Assembly (NCBI GenBank): GCA_027422505.1
Contig: JAPQWV010000406.1
Location: 372,001-436,000 of the forward strand
Reading direction: 5' to 3'
Source: Craterostigma plantagineum
Taxonomy: Eukaryota; Streptophyta; Magnoliopsida; Lamiales; Linderniaceae
DNA: 64,000 nucleotides
This document shows positions 46,601-57,403 of this stretch, piece by piece. A program made the translations under genes and the position numbers. The stretch's first letter is position 1, and every line of letters starts with the position of its first letter. The notes beneath the pieces were generated by a model. That model made no database searches and was not told where the DNA came from. It was given only the letters and a program-made list of their open reading frames with translations.

Positions 46601-47478
46601 TGATATGGGGCTATCCCAATCAAGGAAATTTATATGTGGGGCTCCAAAGATTTATATTAGCCGGTAAGTTTAATATCTCGAAGTTTTGGGACGTGCGTAA
46701 GGTGCTTATTTGTGAGGAAACCGAATGTGATGTGTTTAGGACGTGTTTGGGACGTTAAGCCATTGAGACGTGTCTGGGACGTGTTTGGACGTGTCGGGAC
46801 GTGTTGGGACGTATTGGGACGTGTTAGGACGTAGTGGGACGTGTTGGGACATAAAGGGGCGTTGGTGCGTTAGGGACGTTGGGACATGCTCGGGACCTTC
46901 TTGGGACGCGAAAGGGACGTAACAGAAAGGACATAAGATGTACGTGGTTCGGATCTTTGTAGATCCTACGTCCATGGGCGCTCAGGAACTCCTTTTCACT
47001 ATATTTTTTAAGATTACACACTCAAATAACTCACCTTCGCTCATATATATTAAGGACTGAAGAAAACGCTTAGCACAGTGAAAAGAGAGAAATTTAAGTG
47101 TTTTTCCTGTGTTAATGATGAATGAATCCCGCAAAAATGGCTAAGTTCGGCTTTTATAGGAGCTCCTGGATATTGCCTGGAGGTAGATCCCTGATGATAT
47201 GACCCTCTGGGACAACGTGATGCACAACTTTTCCAGTCCTGTCAGGCAGCTTTTACAGTGTTGTCAGTCTTAGCTTTTTCTCACCTCTTACCTATCTTTT
47301 CACCTCGAAGCATACTGAGGAAGCTTTATCCTTCTTGGGGATCGTCAACTACCTTTCGGAGATCCCTGAAGGTCCCTATCTCTATTATTTATCATTATTT
47401 AAATATTAAATATCTTCCCATGGGCCTAACGGATCTTTTTGAATTTCTCAGGCCCATCTAGTTTTAATCTGTATCACC
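46601..47478 (-). repeat. LTR of E, inner copy
   Basis: Plus-strand start TGATATGGGGCTATCCC, probable end TGTATCA. Contains a run of GGGACGTGTT-like decamers (about 46735-46920). Matches 48535-49497 well up to about 47380 and then diverges. Its right edge abuts repeat-array sequence, so this end may be rearranged. Confidence 0.75.
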
Positions 47479-47479
47479 A

Positions 47480-48205
47480 TGATCCCGAATATCAGAACTC
47501 GGCCCTTCGTGGGGCTGGGTTTTTTTAAGCCTTCTGCCAGTGCAGAGATGGCTTTGAGTCCTCAACGCGGAGCTGGACTTTATAGGTCCTGAATGCGAAG
47601 ATTCAGGTCTTCATGCCAGTGCGGAGCTGGGAGGTCCCGAATGTGAAGCTTCGGGTCTTCATGACAGTTCGGAGCTGGGAGGTCCCAAAGGCAGATCTTC
47701 GGGTCTTCATCCCAGCATGGAGCTGGGAGGTCCCGAAGGCGGAGCTTCTGATCTTCATGCAAGCACGAAGCTAGGAGGTCCTGAAAGGGGAACCTCGGGT
47801 CTTCATGCCAACGCGGAGCAAGGAGGTCCCGAAGGTCAAGCTTCGGGTCTTCATGCCAACAGGGAGCTGGGAGGTCTCGAAGGGGAGCTCTAGTCTTCTC
47901 GCCAATGGGGAGTTGGGTTTTTAGGTCCCGAAGGTGGAGCTTCGGGTCTTCTTGCCAGTGCAGAGCTGGGCCTTTAGGTCCGAAGCGGGAGCTTCGGGTC
48001 TTCTCGCTAGCGGGGAGCTGGGCTTTTAGGTCACGAAGGGGGAGCTCTGGTCTTCTCGCCAGTGGGGAGCTAGGCTTTTAGGTCCCGAAGGGGGAGCTTC
48101 GGGTCTTCTTGCCAGCGCGGAGCTGGGCCTTTAGGTCCGAAGGGAGAGCTTCGGGTTTTCTTGCCAGCGGAGAGCTGGGTTTTTAGGTCCCGAATGTAGA
48201 GACAC
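47480..48205. repeat. GC-rich tandem array of a roughly 50-bp unit in E (right block)
   Basis: A dozen or more units of the GGTCCCGAAGG, GGAGCTTCGGGTCTTC, TTGCCAGCGGGGAGCTGGG type, with TTTTTAG or CCTTTAG variants. Same family as 45990-46380. It is sandwiched between two LTR copies. Confidence 0.85.
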
Positions 48206-48534
48206 GGTCCTCCTCTCTGCCAAGGTGGTGTTCAATGCATTACGTCTCAGGAGATTCAGTTGTGCTTTTGGCAGCTCCTGTGGAGTGTAGGTCCAGCTTC
48301 TTCGACAGAGAGGGATATTCTCCCATCCCGGTGGTCACCTCTAGTAGCCTCAGTGAACGGTGGGTACGAGTTTTTCTCTTGCACGAGATGGACTTCTTCC
48401 ATCGTTTTTTCCGCATCCTTCGTCTCGTCCCGGTAGAAATAAAGAAAAGAAAAAAGAAATAAAAAACATTAAGCACAGCTTCGCACAATATAGGCAAAAT
48501 CACTACGCCTTCAACTCCCGCAGACGGCACCATT

Positions 48535-49497
48535 TGATATGGGGTTATCCCAATCAAGAGATTTATATGTGGTTCGGGAAAATTTATTAGCCGGAGAATC
48601 GATTATCGCAAAGTTCACGACGTGTGTAAGGTGCTTATTAGTAAGGAAAACTGAATGGGACGTGTTTGGGACGTATTTAGGACGTTAGGAGACGTTAGGG
48701 ACGTTGGGGACGTTTTTGGGATCTGTTTGAGACGTTGGGGATGTATTTGGGACGTTGGGGACCTGTTTGGGACGTAAATGAAAGGACACATGATGTACGT
48801 GGTTCGAATCCTTGCGGATTCAACGTCCACGGGCACTCGTGAACTCTCTTTCACTATACTTTGATAAATTCCACACTCAACTAAGCTCACTTTCGCTCAT
48901 AAATACTAAAAGTCGAAAGAAAATACTTAATACATTGAAATAGAGAGAATATGGACTGTTTTTCCTTTGTTGAATGGATGATCTCGCAAAAATGATGAAG
49001 TCCTCCTTATATAGGAGCTGCCAACGGCCAGCCTGGCTTATTTCCAGGAGATGTGACATATCCAGTCATTTCAGGGACATCAGAGTGGGACTTGACCTTC
49101 TGGGACAACGTGAGGTGCAGTGTAGGCTGTCTGTCAGAGGTAGGTCATGCAGTTTCACAGCCTTTCAGTCGCATCCTCCTGCAGCTTTTTACAAAGTCCC
49201 CTCACCTGTAGCGTTTGAAGAAGCTTCGTTCGTCCTTGGGAGCTGCCAGGTGGTTCCTCAGGTCCCGAGCGCCTATTGTTAGCTCCTAAAATATGTCGGA
49301 GGTCCCCAAAACTCTTGTTCCCTGTTGTTAGCTCCCTAAAGTTTGCCAGAGGTCCCCAAGAGTCTCCTTTCACAATCTATCCTTATATTTTTCAAGGAAA
49401 TTCATATTTTTTACTACATTCTTTTAATAATTATCATAAGCTAATTATTTCCTTAATTGTAGTTATTTTTAGCCTGCCTAATTTCTGTGCCGCATCA
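48535..49497 (-). repeat. LTR of E, outer (5') copy
   Basis: Plus-strand start TGATATGGGGTTATCCC and end GTGCCGCATCA. A PBS-like CAGACGGCACCA lies just left (48521-48532), with one change from the inner copy. It has a shorter GGGACGT run (about 48655-48775). The right edge at 49497 is the boundary to the non-element island. Confidence 0.8.
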
Positions 49498-51848
49498 ATA
49501 ATAAATGGATAGCAGTCTGTAATAATATTTCCAGTGATGTTAAAAATACAATCAGCCGTAATTAAATATCAAATGGCTTTTAGAACATCGTATTAAATGA
49601 GATGTAAATTTGACATGTTTGGTTGGTCACACATATATATATTACTACATACTAAAAGGGAATCAACTGGTTATCAGCCAGTTTCCCTCAGGTAGCCGGT
49701 CATATCTACTAAAATTGTAGTTATGTTCTTTTGAAAGGACAATACCGTAATTATAGCTGCGTGAGCAGGCTTCTGTTGTGTTGTTCTATTCTTTTCTCAG
49801 TACCGATCACGAATTCGAGGAGAACCACACCGTGATGGATTAGGTGAAGTGACACGCAAACGATGCCTTCGCCCAAAAGAGGCCGCGGAGGCCTTTCCGA
49901 CGTGAAGGCACAACTGGAAGTCGACAGACAGTAAATCGGGCACACTTTTTTATAATATTTATAGGGTAACCCCTGTTTGAAGTAGTTTTTCTTTGACTTG
50001 GATTTGCTCGTATGTATTTTTGGGAATTTTATGCTCTTGGTTGACGATTTGAGTAAAAAACGTGATGTGGCTTTTTAGCTGATTTTAGCTGCTTGACAGA
50101 GGATTTTTGGAATATAAAATTGATGAAAAATGGATTCGTGTGGTTTGGCATTGCTTCATACACAACTAATATTGTCAGCTCTTGAATCAACTGTAGTGAT
50201 TTTTCATGAATATGTGTCTTGATTACTCTTCGTGTGTCTAATCTTCCTTGAAACCTCGCTCAATCTATGTTGCTGACGTTACTGTATTCGTTGCTGCGTC
50301 CATCATAAAAGAAAAGTATAGTAAATTGGGAATGATTGCTACTTTGTGCGTACCTTATTTTGTATTTTTGGAGGAAATCATCAAAAAGACGATTGTCTCA
50401 TTGGTAGGTTCTGTCAGGATTTGCCAATTCCTTATTCCCCTATGTCTTGACTTCTTTGAATTTCATGACCTTCATGAGATAAAAGACGATGAACTGCAAC
50501 AATCCATAGTTTGGAAATGATGTATTTGTCGTTGTACTCTCACGTTGGTACTTCGATACTTAAGACCGCTGATATGGGAACACCCCCACCCCCCCAAGTG
50601 AGTTTCTGTCTTGATAATTTATAATCCTCATAGTTATGCTTTTGATTGGAGGAGTAGAAAATTCACGGACAGATTTATTTTAATTGTCCTGTTGATGTTG
50701 TCTTTGCTGTTGTTATCGCAAATCCGTAGCAATTAGTTACATCAGCATAATCGTGATTCTCACAATAGATGCTTAACAATAAAGCTACTCCATGACGACC
50801 ACAAAACATAGTTGTTTTCTTTCTCACTTAATTCCTTGCCTTCCTTGTTTTCCGAGTTAATGTTTCCGCAAGATATTGGCTTCACAGTTAATCAAAGGGC
50901 TTTGTGCCTTCTCCTAGGATATCATTCTGTACTAGACAAAAATCAGTAGAGGGATGTCAAAATTGTAGACCCCCATTTTAACCATTCGTGTGGCGGCTCG
51001 CCTTCTTTCATAGCTTCGATGTGTAACGTCACTATTTGTTCCTTTATCTCACTGCACCCTACTTTATATCCTCTTAGTATCACTTACAACCTTGCGTCCG
51101 TGTAGTCGCTGAAACATTAGGCATTGAAAATACTAAAGTTTAGCGACGTTCTCGGTGAACCTACGACCTCTTCTGAATGCACGTTGTATTATTGCCCGAT
51201 TGCGGAAAAATTGCGCCGCAGCTGCCGAGAAAGTGTAAGTTTTCCGACAGCTGTCAACTTTGGACCTTATATGGTGAAGTTCTTCGAAAAGAATTTGACT
51301 AAGTTACATATGAAAACCAATGAAAAAAATAACACAACCTCACACTTCTATATTGGGTTGTGTTTGTATGTGTGTTGTTGCGTTGTGCAGTTGGGAATAG
51401 TTGAAAAGTCACTGCAGTCTGAGAAGGTCGAAAATCCATTAAACTCACCTTGATACTCATCGCTGGATTCTAAAGGTATTTTGTTTGCTCCCAATTGTAT
51501 TTAACATCTTCTAGCATGTTGAATGCGTTAATCGTTGTTACCAGCCAGTTGCTACTTGGTTAGTCTCTGAAGCAATTGCTAGAACTACCGCTCAGAATGA
51601 AACCCAACTATCAATCGCAAGTCTTTAACAAATTTATGACGTTTGCCAAACAGCGGATTCGGATTTGAAATTGAGATTTTGAAATTCATATTTTCAAATC
51701 ACGTGATTTCGTTCAAATACGCCGATCCAAACGCAACCTAATGTATATGCTATACACCTGTTTATATATGTTTCTATTTTTGTATGACTCCTATTCCGGG
51801 CTACAACCACGTCGCAACCGCACAACGTGCGACCATCCTCACCTAGTC

Positions 51849-51895
<47 letters not shown>

Positions 51896-51942
51896 CAGAC
51901 ATAAATACATGTGAGTCACTGTACCTAACCATTGCTTATCAG
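49498..51942. other. Island sequence without an assignable gene
   Basis: Single-copy-looking DNA between element E and MITE 1. A short frame at 49863-49931 (MPSPKRGRGG, 23 codons) lies in a 5'-leader-like context and overlaps a possible splice donor (GTAAAT at 49931). Frames at 50248-50520 (90 codons) and 51124-51453 (109 codons) match no family I know and lack supporting gene structure. A segment at about 51640-51740 with CGTTTG-type ends resembles a short MITE and recurs in part at 54655-54790. A TA microsatellite lies at 51850-51891. Confidence 0.45.
51850..51891. repeat. TA dinucleotide microsatellite
   Basis: An almost pure TA run of about 40 bp just left of MITE 1. Confidence 0.95.
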
Positions 51943-52449
51943 TAGAGCTGTCAAGACGGGCCGACGGGGCGGCCGACCCGTAACCGCCAAAAGCCCGCCA
52001 TGTGGCGGGGTGGGGGCGGGTAAGCCCACCACTTGGCGGGCCTAAGAAATGCATAACCGCCCCGCCCCGCCGGCGGGCTTAGCCCGCCAGGTTAAAATAA
52101 AAACTAAAATATTAAAAAATTATTAAAAAAGGAAAAAAAATTATAAAAAAATAATATAAAAATAGGAAAAAAAATACGAAAAATGAACGAAAATATATTT
52201 AATTTAATAGACTATTTTAATATTAATATATTTATGTTAATAAGTACTAATAATTATAGATAATATAATTTTTTAATTAATTTGGCGGGCTACCCGCAAC
52301 CTAGCCCGCCCCGCCAAAGCCCGCACCCGCCGAGGGCTTGCCTGCCCAGGCCCGCCTCCAGGCGGGCCGAAAATTTCAGAGCCCGCCCCGCCACTTTGGC
52401 GGGGCGGCGCGGACCAGCCCGCAGGCCCTAGCCTGTTTTGACAGCTCTA
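51943..52449. mobile_element. MITE 1: hAT-type miniature transposon (507 bp)
   Basis: Terminal inverted repeats TAGAGCTGTCAAGACGGGCC at the left and ...TTTTGACAGCTCTA at the right. The 8-bp direct repeat CTTATCAG (51935-51942, 52450-52457) marks the insertion, and 8 bp is the hAT signature. Both ends are very GC-rich (repeated GGCGGGC and GCCCGCC) and the centre (about 52090-52290) is extremely AT-rich. No transposase. It sits directly upstream of the F-box gene leader. Confidence 0.9.
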
Positions 52450-52564
52450 CTTATCAGTTCTCACTCCTATTTCTTCTTCTCACTCTTCGAGTACCCGTCC
52501 GTCGCATAGCAAACGCTAAATCATTCACGGATCCAAAAGAATTATATGCCCACTGAGCTTATAG

Positions 52565-53006
52565 GTAAGTAATTCTACATTTTCTTTATTTTCTTCTTTT
52601 GATCTGTGTTCGTTGCTTGGCCACTTACCAGTTAATTGGGTGAAAAGACTTCAATTACATCCTAAAATGCTCTTTAATTTGGCTGTGCGTTCTCCAGGCA
52701 AAATCTTCTCTTGGATCTTTTTTTTGGTGGGTAATAAACTCACTTTTCTTTTTTAGTTCTTATCCTTTTGTAACTGATGTTAATTGTTTCCCTCCAAAAG
52801 GTGTGATGTTTATTTCTCTTTCGCGTTGCTGCCAACCTCTCGCGTTGTTTTATTTCTTATCTGTTTGCTTCTTAGCTTCTAATGTAATAACAAAAGATTC
52901 TATGTTGTTTTCTGGCAAACTCAATAGCAGCTCATTGCATAGAGTTAATGTTGGGTTTCCCTAATTAATTGTTTAACAGTGATGTATCATTTAACTAACA
53001 TTGCAG
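52565..53006 (+). other. Leader intron of the F-box gene (predicted)
   Basis: Donor TATAG|GTAAGT and acceptor ATTGCAG|GGAAG flank a T-rich 442-bp segment lying 16 bases before the start codon. A matching T-rich stretch precedes F-box copy 2 at 55174-55420, which supports it as an inherited part of the gene. Confidence 0.6.
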
Positions 53007-53495
53007 GGAAGAAAGCGCGGCGATGACAATGGAGGTGAATTGCGAAAACCGTGAATGGCATCTGTTATTACCCGACGTACTTGCGATAATATTCAAGAAT
53101 CTCCCTCTCGAGGAGGTATTGACCATTGTCCCGAGTGTGTGCAAATCGTGGGAGGTTGTTGTCTCGGGACCTTATTGTTGGAGGGAGATTAATATTGTGG
53201 AGTGGTGCTAAAATTCTGACCCATTAGTCGTCGATCGTATGATTCGATTGATGGTAAAAAGAAGCGTTGGTTCGGTCAGAAAGCTGTGCGTCTCCAACGG
53301 CGTCGATGAAAGCTTCGACTTCATCGCAAATAAGTGAGCTCCTTCGATTTCCCTTTATGGATATTCGAAATTTTGGAAAGTCGTTTCTTAACGAATCGGC
53401 TAACGTAAAGTTGCTTTCGGTTAATGCTTAGGCTTAAATTATGTTTTTGCGTCTGATTAGTTAAGCGGGCGCTATTGTGGGATCCCAAGTTAAAG

Positions 53496-53696
53496 GGTTT
53501 GCAATATTAGTGCACCAACTTTCAAAATCAAAGCAGTTTAAGGACGACAACCGGCAAATGGATGCCACATCACACATAAAGAGGTGATGTGGCGTGTGGT
53601 TGGCGCATCAGAGAAGGCGACATGACGCCCAATCTGCGCTTGTTATTCTTTAATTGCTTCAATTTTGGAAAGTTAGTGTCATAACATTGCAACTCC
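53496..53696. mobile_element. Short foldback MITE in the F-box intron
   Basis: The left end GTTTGCAATATTAGTGCACC followed by AACTTTC is mirrored at the right end, which in reverse complement reads GTTGCAATGTTATGACACTA followed by AACTTTC. The inverted similarity extends about 55 bp. A second small hairpin sits at the centre (GATGCCACATCAC / GTGATGTGGCG). No TSD could be fixed by eye. Confidence 0.5.
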
Positions 53697-54430
53697 TTAA
53701 ATTGGGTGTCCCAAAAGTATAACCTTCCTAACGACAAAAATAATTAAATCCCACATATTTATATTTCGTCGACCATCTTTTAGTGTGCTGGTATACTCTC
53801 CCTTACATTTTTGTTTTTCGTATTTGCACGCACAGCACTCAATCTCAGCATACCCTCAAGTTCCAAGAAAGCGAAATCCGCGACGCAGTGGTCGAAGCAT
53901 TGGCTCCGAAGCTCTCCTCACTAACCTACTTAGAGCTGAGCTACTGCGTCAACTTGGGAGCTCCCGCCCTCTCGGCTTTGGGCAGATGCTGCAAAACGCT
54001 CACCACACTGCGTCGGGAAATGGATCCATTCGGCCCAACGTGGAGGGACGACGAGGCCTTAGCCATCGCCTCGACTATGCCGAGGCTCAAGCACCTCGAC
54101 ATTCAGTGCTTGCCCGTTAAGACGTCGGTCGTGATGGAGATCCTTAAACGGTGTAAGGAGCTTGAGTTCCTCGACGTTCGAAGTTGTTGGGACGTGATGT
54201 TGTACATAAGGTTGTTGTTTAAAATGTTTCCGAAGCTTAGAGTTTTGGGAACCGTTCTGGGCGGTTCTGATGCCACTGGCGGGGATTGCTCAAATGCACC
54301 CTCGGGTTTTATGGCTTGGGACTTCGAGATTGATGACGATTATGAGGATGAGGATGATGATGATGGTGATGATGGTTATGACGATGTCGAGGGAATGTAT
54401 ATTTACGCCGATGATAATGTTGAGGATTAG

Positions 54431-54794
54431 GGCTTGTTATTTATGATTTTCGGCAACAGTCACGTGTAATATGCATGAGTTTTTTTTCAAAATTTTGAGA
54501 TATACTTAGTGTGTGATTGGTTTAAGGTATTCATGATGTGTTTTCTCTATGTTTAGTTGATTAGAGAAATAGAATACGAAAAGTAAAGAACAGAAAACTT
54601 AAACTAAGTTTAATGATAAAAAATCATGGAGAATCAACTTTACCAAAGAAAAATAAAAATGTGCGTTTGGATTCGCATATTTGCACGGAACTGGATGATT
54701 TAAAATTATGGATTTCAAAATAGTAATTTCAAATCCAACTATATTGTTTGGCAAAAGTAAGGATTTCGAAACTCGGATTTCAAAATGAAGTCCG
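54431..54794. other. 3' flank of the F-box gene, no gene seen
   Basis: AT-rich flank. From about 54655 it contains a TGCGTTTGGATTCGCATATT and TTTCAAAATC-type segment similar to 51640-51740, probably a truncated MITE. Confidence 0.4.
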
Positions 54795-55173
54795 CGTTGT
54801 TGCCTGAGGTTACGTTCCGGGATTCCTCGGAATGTGACATATCAATACGCTGTACAATGGAAGCTGTCTGTCAGGAACAACTTTTTGCAGGGTTGACAGC
54901 CTTTTCAGCAACAATAGTGGTGCTGCCCTATCTTCAATAGACACGTGTCCCTGCGCAGTACTTTACCTTTATGAGGTCTTTTCATCTGTAGCGTATCAGA
55001 GAAGCTTCCTTTTTCCTCAGGAGCTGCCAGGAGGTTCCTCAGGTCCCGAATTGCTTCAGCTCGTGTTGTTAGTTCCCTTTTTTCCTTAAATCTTTAATTT
55101 TCACCAAGTTTTTGTAATACCTATCATGATATTAATTATTGTGCATTTTAACCTGCCGAATTTCTATGCCACA
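54795..55173 (-). repeat. Fragment of a Tat-type (E/G family) LTR
   Basis: Matches the right-hand part of the E LTRs (for example ATGTGACATATC, GCTGTCTGTCAG, GAAGCTTC, AGCTGCCAG, GGTCCCGA and the end CCTGCCGAATTTCTATGCCACA). The other half is missing. It separates the two F-box copies. Confidence 0.65.
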
Positions 55174-55693
55174 CCGGAACTCATTGTACTTGTGATCCTA
55201 ACTATTGTTTCTTCATTCTAACGACGGAAGAACTAACCAATTAATTTGGTTTTGTTTGTGTGTGATTTCTCCTGATGAAGTCTTTATCTTGTAGTTTTCT
55301 TTGGTTGGTCGGTAATACGGTATTCTCTAAAAGTTGTAGGGTTTATTTCTTTTTCTTGCTTAAATCCTTGTCGTATTAGATGAGGTTTATCGTTCATTAT
55401 TTAACCAACATTATTATTACATGCAAGAATGGAAGAGAATCGTATATGGGATCGGTTATTGCCTGACATATTATTGCGTAAATATTCATGAATCTCCTTC
55501 TCGTCGAGGTATTGGCCGTTGTCCCCAGCGTGTGCAAATCGTGGGAGGCAATTGTCTCGGGATGATATTGTGGAGTGGAGCGAAAATTCCGACCCATTGG
55601 CCGTCGATCGAATGATTCGACTGCTCCTGAAAAGAAGCGCAGGCTCTGTCCGAAAAATCTGCTTCTGTAACGTTGTGAAGAAAGCTTCAAATG
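55174..55693 (+). pseudogene. Second F-box gene copy, exon 1 remnant cut by element G
   Basis: Starts with sequence resembling the leader intron of the first copy and then an ATG at 55430 (MEENRIWDRLLPD, aligned to NREWHLLLPD). A frame change at about 55485 precedes VPSVCKSWEAIVS. A short deletion removes the WREIN segment, and IVEWSENSDPLAVDRMIRLL then continues in another frame. It ends at about 55690, where the Tat LTR begins. It preserves the sense codon that is mutated to a stop in copy 1. It is a tandem duplicate now truncated. Confidence 0.8.
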
Positions 55694-56515
55694 TGATATG
55701 AAGCTATCCCTATCAAAGAAATTTTGTGTGGTCCGGGAATTTTATATAGCGGTAGAATCAATTATCGCAAGGTTTTTAAAACGTGCGTAAGGTGCTCTTT
55801 TGTAAGGGACGTTTTGGGACGTGTTTCGGGACAAGGCAATAGAAAAGACACAGGATGTATGTGGTTCGAATCTTGGAAGATTCTACGTCCACGGGCGCTA
55901 CATAACTTTCCTTTTCGATGCTTCAAACAGGTTGCACGCTCATATCTCTCATCCTCACTTACATTTACTAAGTACTTAACACGAGAAAATGCTTAAAAGT
56001 GAAGAGCAGAGAGATATTATCGATTAATTTCTTCTTATTAATTACAATCCCTTTGAAAGGGCTAAATATGGTTTTTATAGTAACTTCCCAACGCTATACC
56101 ATCCTAGCTCCTGGTACCCCCGAGGACGTGACCACCTATTACCATGTTTTAATTGTGAGCTGTCCCATCAGAGGTGACTTCTTATTACTAACGTGCGGCT
56201 TGAACAGCGCACCATCCATTCTCGCGTCGACACTTGTCTCTCGTAGCTTTTTCCTTTATATTTGACCTTTCCTTGTAGCGTGTAAAATACGTTTTCTCTT
56301 CCCAAGGGGCTTTTCCTTTATATTTGACCTTTCCTTGTAGCCGTAAAATACGTTTTTCTCTTCCCAATGGGCTGCTAGCTGTCGCGTAGGTCCCGTATTC
56401 CTTTGTGTCTTCCAAAACATACATATGATTTTCCCTATCTTTTTTCTATCTTAATAACGTTTTATATGGCTTCTAATCCGATGCTTTAACCTGCTTTAAT
56501 TATTTCTCCACATCA
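55694..56515 (-). repeat. 3' LTR of G (822 bp)
   Basis: Plus-strand start TGATATGAAGCTATCCC, end TCTCCACATCA. Related to the E LTRs (shared GGTGCTCTTTTGTAAGG-like and CTACGTCCACGGGCGCT segments). It has an internal duplication at about 56260-56375 (CTTTTCCTTTATATTTGACC twice). Confidence 0.82.
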
Positions 56516-56535
56516 ACCACTCCCCTACTCTAATT
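56516..56535 (-). other. Polypurine tract of G
   Basis: The minus strand reads AGAGTAGGGGAGTGGT immediately before the LTR start TGATGTGGAG. This fixes the orientation of G as minus. An inverted repeat (CTCTAATTTTGTTTTCG / CGAAACAAAACAAATTAGAG) lies right beside it. Confidence 0.75.
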
Positions 56536-56838
56536 TTGTTTTCGAAACAAAACAAATTAGAGTAAATATTTAAAAGGAATGCCATTTTTAAGGGAGGTAA
56601 CTGCAAATTAGATCTTACGGGGACCTACCTAAGGTCTTTGTTGGATGGTGCATCCTGTGGAAGGGATCAATCCTCTTGATCTTATCTTCTTGGGATTCAC
56701 TCCCCCCTTTTTTTCTTTTTTCAAAATCGCGTCGGAAATAATTGTGACTCGCGTCTCTTCGCCTGTTAGTGTTGAAAAGAGTTCATCGGCGCTTCATCAT
56801 GTACATTTCTCTCTTTTCGCTAAATTCCTTTCTTCTCT

Positions 56839-57333
56839 CATGGCTTCCCTTCCTCCCAATTCTGTGAATCCCCTTCTTGTGACCCCCCTACTTCATCCTC
56901 TGTTGCGACAGCCTAAGCAGCCTGCTATGGAACAGTCCGGCCGTCGTCCTAACACCCGTTCTAGCGCCGCCTCTGCCGCTTCTTCTTCGACATCTCGAAA
57001 CCCAGTGGCAGATGACGTGCCTGACGGGTCTCCAGACTTGGTTATCCTTTCAGATCCCGTCGCCCTTGCTCCGTCTGAGATTGACCCTATATCGCCTCCG
57101 CTCCTTGCAGCCTTTTTAGGGCATCGGCCAGTTCCTTGGTGGGCCGTGATTCTCTAACAGGAGGCGGTTTTACCTTTGCGAGTTTTAGGGTATCGATCCC
57201 ATCTCCTCATCAGAGAGCAGACCGCCCGCCTCCGCCGCTTCTCGCCTTCTGGGAAGCTCAAATTATGGAAGGCATTGCTTTCCCATTCCCCTCTTTCTCT
57301 CCGTCAGCTCATTGCCTTCTCCGCGGCGCTACA
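56839..57333 (+). pseudogene. Antisense open region of G, 5' part
   Basis: Likely start MASLPPNSVN at 56839, followed by a Ser/Pro/Ala-rich disordered stretch (RRPNTRSSAASAASSSTSRN). A frame change at about 57140 leads to RADRPPPPLLAFWEAQIMEG and then IAFPFPSF, which resembles the PPPG...YE..L..GLRFPLHPF block of the putative gypsy-type transposon family (Pfam Transposase_28) found in extra ORFs of Tat elements. That match is from memory and moderate. It is interrupted at 57333 by element K and continues at 58918. It is transcribed, if at all, opposite to the element. Confidence 0.5.
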
Positions 57334-57403
57334 TGTAACGTCTCGTCCCATACTGGGTGTCACTGTAGCATCGATCCCTACCGGGACCACTGGGGTTGGG
57401 CAC

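Larger units (their letters stand above)
43274..49497 (-). mobile_element. Element E: Tat-type retrotransposon, right part with tandem LTRs
   Basis: Resumes element E after A. On the minus strand, 5' to 3': LTR (49497-48535), degenerate PBS, repeat array, second LTR (47478-46601), PBS, leader, repeat array, gag-like remnants, 29-bp array. It then continues on the far side of A at 10819-10435. No protease, RT or integrase is seen. 43700-43920 matches 61260-61465 of element G (for example CTGTACACCGCAG and GGTCCGTCGACC), which ties E and G to one family. The Tat assignment rests on the PBS type, the gag-like motif and the antisense open region. Confidence 0.75.
52458..54430 (+). pseudogene. F-box/LRR protein gene (FBW2/SKIP1-like) with one internal stop codon
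   Basis: Leader with a GT-AG intron (52565-53006), ATG at 53023, exon 1 to 53333, intron 53334-53835 (AA|GTGAGC ... CACAG|CA), exon 2 to TAG at 54430. The exons join in phase to 301 codons. F-box at about residues 14-45 (LLPDVLAIIFKNLP, VPSVCKSW). The rest has LRR-like turns (LTYLELSYCVNLGAPAL, then MPRLKHLDIQC and LEFLDVRSCWDV) and a strongly acidic Asp/Glu tail. Such proteins bind SKP1 in SCF ubiquitin ligases and select substrates (family knowledge). Codon 63 (TAA at 53209) interrupts exon 1. The second copy downstream has GAA at this place, so this is a point mutation. Everything else is open, which suggests recent inactivation. A start at Met3 is possible. Confidence 0.8.

Noticed and set aside
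50248..50520. 90-codon frame in the island
   Set aside because: Hydrophobic, with no recognisable domain, no gene context and no splice support. Kept only as undetermined sequence.
51124..51453. 109-codon frame in the island
   Set aside because: No recognised motif. The C-terminal half is a Cys-rich translation of TGTGTTGTTG-like low-complexity sequence.
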